From CAYMSF01 sp964542255 (lineage in GTDB: Bacteria > Verrucomicrobiota > Lentisphaeria > Victivallales > Victivallaceae), in contig CAZITV010000122.1 of the NCBI GenBank assembly GCA_964542255.1, forward strand, positions 1-7,168: DNA of 7,168 nucleotides, given 5' to 3'. Under the pieces are notes generated by a model. It was given only the letters and a program-made list of their open reading frames with translations, made no database searches and was not told the origin of the DNA. Positions 1-5,923 of the stretch are shown here, in pieces (position 1 is the stretch's first letter; each line of letters opens with the position of its first letter). The translations under genes and the position numbers were made by a program.

Positions 1-38
1 ATCTTTTAGATTGCTACTCAGTATAAGACCTATTTAAC

Positions 39-74
39 CTGCTGACATATCAATATGCCAGCAGTAGTTTTTTT
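39..74 (+). terminator. Hairpin plus T-run in the leader of the heparinase-like gene
   Basis: The arms CTGCTG (39-44) and CAGCAG (59-64) pair perfectly. After one A/C mismatch the stem continues with CATA against TATG around a small loop. Seven T residues follow at 68-74, three bases after the stem. This is the shape of a Rho-independent terminator. It ends only about 10 bases before the ribosome binding site of the gene at 98, so it either closes an upstream gene outside the window or acts as a leader attenuator for the heparinase-like gene. No convincing promoter is visible between it and the start codon. Confidence 0.5.
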
Positions 75-97
75 AAGTAAACAAAAGGAATTGCATT

Positions 98-2821
98 ATG
101 AGATTTTTCCCGATGATGGCGTCAATAGTATTGGCGGTTACCGCCTTCAATATGTATGCAGCGCCAAGTGCGACGGCACCCCGGCTGGATTTACTCAGCG
201 ATGGTCTGAATCCGGCAGCGGCAATCAACTACTTTTACGAAGAGCCCAAAGGCGAACGCGAACAAGGCTCGCGGTATTGCTGGGAAATCAGCAGCGATGC
301 AAAAACTTGGCAACCATATAAGGAAACTGTCTCACGCTACCTGCCGCTGAGCGCCGGCGAACGCGAAAAATGGCTGAAAGTGAAAATCATTCCGCAAAGC
401 GCGGCAAAAGTTGAAGGGGCACCGGTTTACACTCCGGCGTTACTGATTCCCGCCGACCCGACGCAAGCGGCTTTGGCAAATGCCGTGGTCAGCCGCGAAG
501 GCAGCGGCTGGGTGCTCGATAAAGGGCTGCGGCAGTGGCGCGATTCGACAGTGGCGTCCGGCGGCAAAAATTTCTGGCGACTGAATATCAGTGGCGCAGA
601 CGAGAAATTGCTAACCCCCGAAGTATTGCGCGACGCGGAATCAATTTTGCTATACAATGTCAAATATGACCGTTTCGCGGCTGAGGCAAAACCATTTTTG
701 GCAGGGCTGAAGGCGGTGCCGGAGCTGGCGGCAGTGAATGAATTGACAACGGCTGGCGACTTGCTCGGCGCGGTCGAAGCCTACCAGCCGCGTTTTCTCG
801 CCAACTTGGCGAATTTGGGCAAGCGCCGCCCGGGTTTTGGCTATATTCCTAACTATTTTACTACGGCCGACAAGCTGATGAACAACCGCTTTGAAATGAA
901 AGATGTCAACACCAAGCAGACGGTTGAATTTGACCTTGGCGCGCCGGGCTACATGAACTGGCTGCCGGTGAACAACCTCAATAAAGATATGGTAACCCAT
1001 AACTTTTTCGGCCATTTCGCGGTTTCACTTGTGCATGAATACCGTAACAGCAAGAATGCCGTTTACGCGCAAAAATGGGGTGCCTATGTCGGCGACTTTT
1101 TCCAGCGCTGCCCGGAACAATGGGGCAACGTGATGAAGAGTCCGATGGCAAATTACTTCAGCGCGCTGAGCGTGGGCTGGGGTTACGGATTTTACTCGGC
1201 AGTGCGGATTTCGTCAATTTGGGATCAATGGGCGCAACTCGCGGAAGCGGATCCGGTGCGAATGGCTAAAGCATTTTCCGCCTGGGACACCATCCGCATC
1301 ATCAATTGCACCATCAACCGCAACAATCCGTTACTATACAACCGCAGCATCCCCAACCAGGAAGCGCAACATATCATCGCTTTGCTGAAAAGCGCGCTGG
1401 TGATGGCAGATTTCAAGATCGCAGATGATTATCAGAACCAGGCGAAAAAAATGACCAAAGACTATATTGCCAACCAAATGATGCCGGACGGCACCGATTT
1501 GGAGCAGGCGATCGCCTACAACTTCTATGGCGCGTTCTCGCTCTTCATGAATTGCGGTTCAATTTTCTCCGCCAAGGACAAATTTCCCTGGATTGACGAA
1601 TTGGTTACCACTGCGGCACTGGAACGTCTGGCATTTCTCACGGCGATGCAGAAGCCCAACCAGCAGTATCCGAATTTGCAATCCACCGGCGAAAGCAATT
1701 ACCAGGGCATTTTGAAAATTTTTCTGCAAAGCTTCAGTGAAGCCAACAGCGCCGCGGTCATCAACGGGAAGGCTCCCGATTACACCTCCGTCTATTTGCC
1801 TTATGGCGGCTACGGCGTACAACGCAATGGCTGGAATGCCGACGCATTGTACCTCTTTTTCAAAAACAGCCGCCGCGGCTCCGGCCACTTTGATGAGAGC
1901 TTCAACCATATCGCCATTAATGCTTATGGTCAAAATATCCTAGTTGCCGGCGGCGGACCGAAATACAGCGGGTCGCCATTCAACGGCTACATGCACGGCA
2001 GCAGCAGCAAAAACACGGTAACGGTAGATGGTTTTTCACAAATCATCGGGGCATCGGCGAAACCGGCAGAGATTTACCGGGTTCCGATTGCGGAGCCGGT
2101 GCTAATCAGTGACGAGGTTGATTGTTTCAACGGCACTTATCGTGGCGATTACGGCACCTCCTCCGGAGAAGCCGGCCCTTATGAAGTGAAAGTTACCAAA
2201 ACCGGGCATCACCGCATGATTGTGTTTTTAAAACGTTATGGGGTGTGGCTGCTGCTGGACCGGGTTTGGAGTGACAAGCCTCACACATTTCAGCAAAATT
2301 GGAATTTCCCGGATTATTACGGCAATAATGTCAATATCAGCGGTAACCTGCTGGAAAGCTGCGCACCGGATAAACCAAATATTGCAATATGGACGTTTGG
2401 CTCTGACGCGGTTACCGCCGCAAAGTTTTTCGGCCAGAAAACACCAACACTGCTCGGCTGGTATAATCTGGGGCGCGATAAGGAATCATTTCCGGCAGTT
2501 CACGCGGCTTTCGAAATTAAAACCCAAAACGGATATTTTATCACCATTATTCACCCCCTGAAACCTGGAGAAAAGCCGCTGAAGCCTGAATTTAAACAAT
2601 CTGCCAACGAATTGACTTTCACTGCCGGCGGCGACAAGATATCCGCAAGCATAACGAAGAATATCTTTACCATTACAGCTGGAGAGAAGTGGACATTTAC
2701 CGCCGGTGGGAATGATAGCGGTCTTTACGTCCAAAACCAGTTGCTTACTCCGTTTAAAGCACCTAAAAAGTTTCAATGGCAGCGTACCGGCAACCGGCTT
2801 TCGCCAGTGCTGGAGTATTGA
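98..2821 (+). CDS. Exported heparinase II/III-like protein (putative polysaccharide lyase) with N-terminal Ig-like module
   Basis: A 907-residue protein, probably exported, that likely cleaves a uronic-acid-containing polysaccharide by beta-elimination. The ATG is preceded by AAAGGAA (84-90) at 7-nt spacing. Residues 1 to about 21 look like a signal peptide: an Arg, a hydrophobic core and a cleavage site near NMYA/AP. Residues about 28-118 (CWEISSDAKTW, LPLSAGEREKWLKVKIIP, PVYTPAL) resemble an Ig-like module found in other secreted proteins. Residues about 135-560 fit the helical toroid of heparinase II/III enzymes, with DGTDLEQAIAYNFYG at 464-478 carrying a candidate catalytic Tyr (Y474 or Y477). 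Residues about 565-880 fit the beta-sandwich: GSGHFDESFNHIAINAYGQ (595-612) matches the conserved GHFD region with H597, followed by KNTVTVDGFSQ (638-648) and HTFQQNWNFPDY (729-740). Two positions deviate from the usual family pattern: Gln421 after Asn420, and Lys638 where HNT is common. The PL family and substrate cannot be set by eye (PL12, PL15, PL17 and PL21 share this fold). Confidence 0.85.
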   Translation: MRFFPMMASIVLAVTAFNMYAAPSATAPRLDLLSDGLNPAAAINYFYEEPKGEREQGSRYCWEISSDAKTWQPYKETVSRYLPLSAGEREKWLKVKIIPQSAAKVEGAPVYTPALLIPADPTQAALANAVVSREGSGWVLDKGLRQWRDSTVASGGKNFWRLNISGADEKLLTPEVLRDAESILLYNVKYDRFAAEAKPFLAGLKAVPELAAVNELTTAGDLLGAVEAYQPRFLANLANLGKRRPGFGYIPNYFTTADKLMNNRFEMKDVNTKQTVEFDLGAPGYMNWLPVNNLNKDMVTHNFFGHFAVSLVHEYRNSKNAVYAQKWGAYVGDFFQRCPEQWGNVMKSPMANYFSALSVGWGYGFYSAVRISSIWDQWAQLAEADPVRMAKAFSAWDTIRIINCTINRNNPLLYNRSIPNQEAQHIIALLKSALVMADFKIADDYQNQAKKMTKDYIANQMMPDGTDLEQAIAYNFYGAFSLFMNCGSIFSAKDKFPWIDELVTTAALERLAFLTAMQKPNQQYPNLQSTGESNYQGILKIFLQSFSEANSAAVINGKAPDYTSVYLPYGGYGVQRNGWNADALYLFFKNSRRGSGHFDESFNHIAINAYGQNILVAGGGPKYSGSPFNGYMHGSSSKNTVTVDGFSQIIGASAKPAEIYRVPIAEPVLISDEVDCFNGTYRGDYGTSSGEAGPYEVKVTKTGHHRMIVFLKRYGVWLLLDRVWSDKPHTFQQNWNFPDYYGNNVNISGNLLESCAPDKPNIAIWTFGSDAVTAAKFFGQKTPTLLGWYNLGRDKESFPAVHAAFEIKTQNGYFITIIHPLKPGEKPLKPEFKQSANELTFTAGGDKISASITKNIFTITAGEKWTFTAGGNDSGLYVQNQLLTPFKAPKKFQWQRTGNRLSPVLEY

Positions 2822-2823
2822 AG

Positions 2824-2846
2824 CGTGGAGCGCAGACTCACGTTTT
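2824..2846 (+). terminator. Weak candidate terminator of the heparinase-like gene
   Basis: CGTGGAG (2824-2830) pairs with CTCACG (2837-2842) with one bulged G and a 6-base loop, followed by four T residues. It starts just after the stop codon at 2819-2821 and extends over the stop codon of the facing gene. The short stem and short T-run make this tentative. Confidence 0.3.
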
Positions 2847-3581
2847 ACGATTGTTCAGGATGAACTCGATGAGCGGGGTGGAGTCGGCTAATCCGTGCGG
2901 ATGGTGCAGGCCGGGGTGGCGAAAAACTTTCAAGAGTTTACCACCAAGCTGGCGGTAGCGTTGTTCCAAGACATCGGTATTTTCTGAGGCGAAGACGACT
3001 TCGTCATCGGTGGCGACAGCGTGCACCAGTGGAATGCCTGCGTCAATCAGCGGCTGCAGCCGGTCCACCGGGTTGCCGGAATAATTTAACGCGTCGGCTT
3101 CAGAGGCGAAATGATAAACGTTTAGCAGCCGCTGCCATTCATTGTCATACTCTTTGGTTTTTCCCATCATATAGGGCCAGCTTTTGAAATCACACACCGG
3201 GTTGTCGGCATAAATACAGCCTACTTGCTGAGTGTGTTCTGACGCCCAATTATAGACATAGAGACCACCGCGGCTTTGACCGAATAATATTGGCCGCGGC
3301 GAAAACTCCATAGTGCCAGTCAAGAGTGCATAAAGATTGTCCCAATGTTTGAGTGCATCCGGGCAGCCGAAGGAATTGTTCATTTCCATAAATACCAGAT
3401 AGAAGCCGCGTTTGAGCATAGATAGCTGGAATTCCGGGAATGCCTCAAAGAATTCAGCTTTCCAGACCCAGTCTTTATTGGGGCTGGGCTGGTGTGGTTT
3501 AACTACCTGACAACGATGACCGTCAAATTCAAAAACCGTCATCGAATAACCAAAATAATTGTCAAGCTTTACGTTTTTCAA
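2838..3581 (-). CDS. Alpha/beta hydrolase, probable cytoplasmic esterase
   Basis: A 247-residue single-domain alpha/beta hydrolase without signal peptide or membrane segment, so probably cytoplasmic. The nucleophile elbow is GQSRGG (101-106) with Ser103. A candidate acid is D192 or D193 in VATDDEVVF, and the catalytic His lies in GLHHPHGL (224-231). WVWKAEFF (38-45) and GFYLVFMEMNNSFGCPDALKHW (59-80) fit the N-terminal half of a prolyl-oligopeptidase-like hydrolase group often found with polysaccharide-degrading genes. The start is TTG at 3579-3581 with AAGAGG 8 nt upstream. The first ATG (residue 14) has no good ribosome site and would remove the NYFGYS segment before the first strands. It lies 30 bp downstream of the glycoside hydrolase gene on the same strand and is probably cotranscribed. 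Its 3' end faces the heparinase-like gene across 16 bp. Removing acyl groups from sugar fragments is a reasonable guess from context, but peptidase-like or other hydrolase activity is not excluded. Confidence 0.8.
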   Translation of the reverse strand: MKNVKLDNYFGYSMTVFEFDGHRCQVVKPHQPSPNKDWVWKAEFFEAFPEFQLSMLKRGFYLVFMEMNNSFGCPDALKHWDNLYALLTGTMEFSPRPILFGQSRGGLYVYNWASEHTQQVGCIYADNPVCDFKSWPYMMGKTKEYDNEWQRLLNVYHFASEADALNYSGNPVDRLQPLIDAGIPLVHAVATDDEVVFASENTDVLEQRYRQLGGKLLKVFRHPGLHHPHGLADSTPLIEFILNNRKT

Positions 3582-3589
3582 TTGACGTA

Positions 3590-3595
3590 CCTCTT
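3590..3595 (-). promoter_or_regulatory. Ribosome binding site supporting the TTG start
   Basis: On the minus strand AAGAGG lies 8 nt before the TTG at 3581-3579, inside the 30-bp gap after the upstream stop codon. There is no upstream in-frame start before the TGA at 3611-3609, and no comparable site precedes the ATG at 3542-3540. This decides the start of the alpha/beta hydrolase. Confidence 0.65.
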
Positions 3596-3611
3596 GCCGT
3601 TGCCGTGTTCA

Positions 3612-5612
3612 TTAATATTGGTACTCAAGCAGCGCGTGACAGGTAAATGACGGAATCGTCACGGTGCAGATACCGCCAGTTTGAGTGAACGGGTAACTGC
3701 TGCCGTCAGGGATGCTGGTAATCGTCTTGATGGCTTTATCAGTACTAATAGCGACAGTAATATTATGCAGCGGCAGCAATTCCTCAATCACCTCGATCGG
3801 CTTGCTTAACCACGGCACCGTGGGAACGCCACCGCCGCGCAGCACCAAACTGCCGTAGAGCAAATGAACCACTAAGCGCTGCTGTTGCGGTTGTTCGGTA
3901 ACCACACAGCGCGCGCTTGAGGGTAAATTGGTTGTGATAGTGGCAGTGCCGGCGAGCATATAATCAATCACGCTGGCGAGATATTGCCGCAAAAAGACCG
4001 CGCCGGTTTGACGGTATAATGTAAACACAGGGTGCGCCAAATAAGCCGCGCTGCCGTCTTTTGAAATAATGCCGGCATCAAATCCGTTTGGTTCGGTCTG
4101 ATTCGGGGTATGCTGATGCGAGCAGAAATGGCGGTAACTGCGGTTAAAATAGCTGTTGTAAATTGCACCGGTGGACTTGCCGTTGGCTGCTTTAATATTA
4201 TGTGCGGCATCATACATCACCATCGGTGTTGCGCCCCAGTCACCTAAAAATTCATCCGCGATTCTGATATATGACGGATTGCTTTCACCTTTGCCGTGAT
4301 AAGTGGCGCCAACATCAAAAATAAAGTTCTGGTTCCGAATACCCCCATCGCCGGACAATAAAATTTTGCCGCCGTTACTTAAATACTGTTTAAGTTTAAG
4401 CTCCAGCGCCGCGGAGATTTCAACCGCATCCGGCAGAATCAACAGTTTGTACTGGGAAAAATCCATTTCCGGATTAATGATATCAAATAGATAATGACTC
4501 TCCAGTAATATTCTGGCAGCTCCAATATCACCGGCAAAATCCCGGCCGCTGCCGGCATTCAATGCTTCTTGAGGAATAATCGCGATATCCGCCAGATTGA
4601 CGGCATTAACGCACCACGGTTCTTTCTGTTTCACCTCGCGGTATGCGGTACCGATACAGTCGTAGGTAACAGCGTCTAATTTTCCGCACGGATGCAGTTG
4701 GTCGCCGATGCTGCAGCGCGCGCCATTGGCAATCATCGCCATACACTCATAGCGCAGCGCGTTGGGATGCTTAAAGCCGCCAAACTCACCCCAACTGGAA
4801 TGAAACTTACCGGTCATACCAAGAAAATCCATTCCGGTCTTGCGGGCAAACGCCGCCGATTGCGGAAAATGGTCGTAACCCCAGCCGCCAGTAGGCAGAC
4901 TCTCTAACTCTAAATGACTGAAATATTTTAATTTTTCAATATTACGCGGCGATACGTGACCGGAGTTGTGAAACACCCGCATTTTTGGGTCACGGCAGCG
5001 AACTGCAGCGGTGGTTTTCTGATAATATTTTTCCAGCACTGAATCAGCAAAGCGCCGCCGATCGGGGCTTTTTTCCGGATCATAGCCGTTGGCAATCATG
5101 TCTTTCATGCACCATTTGCAACAGCATTCGCCTTGAAAAATGATGTCGAGGAAGATGCCGTCGGCATCGGGGTAATTGGTAACTACCTCTTCAATCTGGC
5201 GGCAAAGCAAGTCCAGATAAGGCGTGTTGAAGCACATCAATTTGAATCCTGCTTCCAACGGTCCGGGTTGCCATCCGGGCACCGCCGGGTTGACCGACCA
5301 CTCGCGCCACTCCGGATGCTCATTGGCGATGGAGTTATATAATCCCGCGGTGAGATAAACCGGCGTTGCCACACCAATTTCATGGCTGGCATCCATCTGT
5401 TGCCGCAACAAGTCAAACTTCAAATGCGGGTGCATCTTGCCGACTTTGGTCGGATAGTAGCTCCAACCGTGATGACAGACCGCAAAAACCGTTATCGAAT
5501 CCACCGCCGCTTTTTGCAGTGTCTGCTGCCATTCCGCCTTGTTAAAAGCCGTACCAATACCCGAAATATGTTCCGAAGTATGAAAATCCAAATGTACCTG
5601 CCTAAACCGCAT
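3612..5612 (-). CDS. GHL6-like glycoside hydrolase with beta-galactosidase-trimerisation-like domain (fucosidase-like)
   Basis: A 666-residue protein without signal peptide, probably cytoplasmic. Residues 1 to about 330 look like a TIM-barrel distantly related to GH29 alpha-L-fucosidases. TVFAVCHHGWSYYPTKVGKMHPHLKFDLL (41-69) parallels the GH29 AKHHDGF...YP strand and the segment after it. DADGIFLDI (149-157) places D156 where the GH29 nucleophile Asp sits. Other conserved-looking segments are LELESLPTGGWGYDHFP (234-250), SWGEFGGFKHP (273-283) and IGDQLHP (302-308), any of which could supply the acid/base. A Cys cluster GECCCKWC (161-168) follows the nucleophile strand. Residues about 335-555 (ADIAIIPQEAL, YKLLILPDAVEIS, LKQYLSNGGKILLSGDGG) fit the Rossmann-like trimerisation domain of beta-galactosidases, and residues about 560-666 form a beta-rich C-terminal domain. 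From memory this matches Pfam GHL6 plus Glyco_hydro_42M, whose members are often labelled alpha-L-fucosidase without tests. The ATG has AAAGGA 6 nt upstream. It is the first gene of a two-gene operon and diverges from the LacI gene. Confidence 0.75.
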   Translation of the reverse strand: MRFRQVHLDFHTSEHISGIGTAFNKAEWQQTLQKAAVDSITVFAVCHHGWSYYPTKVGKMHPHLKFDLLRQQMDASHEIGVATPVYLTAGLYNSIANEHPEWREWSVNPAVPGWQPGPLEAGFKLMCFNTPYLDLLCRQIEEVVTNYPDADGIFLDIIFQGECCCKWCMKDMIANGYDPEKSPDRRRFADSVLEKYYQKTTAAVRCRDPKMRVFHNSGHVSPRNIEKLKYFSHLELESLPTGGWGYDHFPQSAAFARKTGMDFLGMTGKFHSSWGEFGGFKHPNALRYECMAMIANGARCSIGDQLHPCGKLDAVTYDCIGTAYREVKQKEPWCVNAVNLADIAIIPQEALNAGSGRDFAGDIGAARILLESHYLFDIINPEMDFSQYKLLILPDAVEISAALELKLKQYLSNGGKILLSGDGGIRNQNFIFDVGATYHGKGESNPSYIRIADEFLGDWGATPMVMYDAAHNIKAANGKSTGAIYNSYFNRSYRHFCSHQHTPNQTEPNGFDAGIISKDGSAAYLAHPVFTLYRQTGAVFLRQYLASVIDYMLAGTATITTNLPSSARCVVTEQPQQQRLVVHLLYGSLVLRGGGVPTVPWLSKPIEVIEELLPLHNITVAISTDKAIKTITSIPDGSSYPFTQTGGICTVTIPSFTCHALLEYQY

Positions 5613-5625
5613 ATATCATCCTTTC

Positions 5626-5640
5626 AGACGGTTGCCGTCT
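5626..5640. promoter_or_regulatory. Palindrome AGACGG-TTG-CCGTCT upstream of the hydrolase operon; candidate operator
   Basis: A perfect 6-bp inverted repeat with a 3-bp centre (15 bp overall). On the minus strand it lies between the proposed promoter and the AAAGGA ribosome site at 5624-5619, which it almost touches. Its size and place, downstream of the proposed transcription start, suit an operator for a LacI-family dimer. The RNA could also fold as a small hairpin next to the ribosome site. A related but imperfect sequence, ACGGTTCCG, occurs at 5724-5732. Confidence 0.4.
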
Positions 5641-5660
5641 TATGTTGTTAAATCGCTATT

Positions 5661-5688
5661 AATTTATGGCTTATTGCCGATTTTTCAA
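5661..5688 (-). promoter_or_regulatory. Candidate promoter of the hydrolase operon
   Basis: Read on the minus strand, TTGAAA (5688-5683, 5 of 6 to the -35 consensus) is followed after 16 bp by TAAATT (5666-5661, 4 of 6 to the -10 consensus). Transcription would start near 5654, giving a leader of about 42 nt that contains the 5626-5640 palindrome. The match is by eye in AT-rich DNA. Confidence 0.35.
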
Positions 5689-5744
5689 CTTTCCTGTTCA
5701 AAATTAAGTAAAATCAGACAAATACGGTTCCGACTACTGTGCAA

Positions 5745-5769
5745 GAGACTGCCACTGCCTGGCAGTCTC
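5745..5769. repeat. Strong 9-bp inverted repeat with 7-base loop (hairpin or operator)
   Basis: GAGACTGCC (5745-5753) and GGCAGTCTC (5761-5769) are exact inverse complements. With one bulged A the pairing extends to CAA (5742-5744) and TTG (5771-5773). The loop ACTGCCT repeats the end of the left arm, so ACTGCC occurs twice in tandem (5748-5753 and 5754-5759). This also creates a 13-bp palindrome ACTGCC-T-GGCAGT at 5754-5766. No T-run follows on either strand, so a Rho-independent terminator is unlikely. A regulator-binding site or a structured DNA/RNA element fits the divergent setting better. Confidence 0.6.
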
Positions 5770-5794
5770 ATTGATTGACACTTGCTAATGGAAT

Positions 5795-5852
5795 AATGTT
5801 TAGCAGATTATTGTATAAAATTGTGCTTAAATAAAAAATATTACTAAACATT
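5795..5852. repeat. Spaced 9-bp inverted repeat AATGTTTAG / CTAAACATT
   Basis: AATGTTTAG (5795-5803) and its exact inverse complement CTAAACATT (5844-5852) lie 40 bp apart, with centres 49 bp apart. The right copy abuts the proposed -35 element of the LacI promoter. They could be half-sites or two copies of one site, but a 9-bp match may arise by chance here. Confidence 0.3.
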
Positions 5853-5881
5853 TTGCATTTAACAATAGTTTGAGATATACT
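5853..5881 (+). promoter_or_regulatory. Candidate promoter of the LacI-family regulator gene
   Basis: TATACT (5876-5881, 5 of 6 to the -10 consensus) lies 17 bp after TTGCAT (5853-5858, 3 of 6 to the -35 consensus). The start site would fall near 5888, about 36 nt before the ATG. A perfect TTGACA at 5775-5780 lacks a well-placed -10 and was not chosen. Confidence 0.35.
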
Positions 5882-5923
5882 TATAGTTAAGTGAGATAAT
5901 CTGGAATAAATGGAATAATATAT

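Larger units (their letters stand above)
5787..5919 (+). repeat. 11-bp direct repeat AATGGAATAAT in the control region
   Basis: AATGGAATAAT occurs exactly at 5787-5797 and 5909-5919. A further partial copy, TGGAATAAA, at 5902-5910 abuts the second one. The right-hand copy contains the only candidate ribosome site (GGAA) of the LacI gene, so part of the similarity may reflect that. Function is unknown and chance is possible in AT-rich DNA. Confidence 0.35.
5613..5923. other. Divergent intergenic control region (311 bp)
   Basis: This AT-rich gap separates the start codons of the glycoside hydrolase operon (leftward) and the LacI regulator (rightward). It holds the leftward candidate promoter with a small palindrome between promoter and start codon, a strong GC-rich 25-bp hairpin/palindrome in the middle, a rightward candidate promoter, and short direct and inverted repeats. 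No protein-coding gene is supported in it: the one minus-strand reading frame that enters from the LacI gene has no family resemblance. Confidence 0.75.

Noticed and set aside
11..36. Promoter TTGCTA ... TATTTA for the lyase gene
   Set aside because: The spacing is only 14 bp and the sequence is cut by the window edge, so it is not supportable.
55..321. Reading frame of 88 codons overlapping the start of the lyase gene
   Set aside because: It lies in another frame of a well-supported gene, has no ribosome site, overlaps the terminator-like hairpin and shows no family resemblance.
5745..5769. Rho-independent terminator
   Set aside because: The stem is strong but no T-run follows on either strand, and the element lies between two divergent genes where neither would need termination.
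5775..5780. Perfect TTGACA as the -35 element of the LacI promoter
   Set aside because: No acceptable -10 lies 16-18 bp downstream; AATAAT is only 11 bp away. The TTGCAT-17-TATACT pair was preferred, although an unusual promoter here cannot be excluded.
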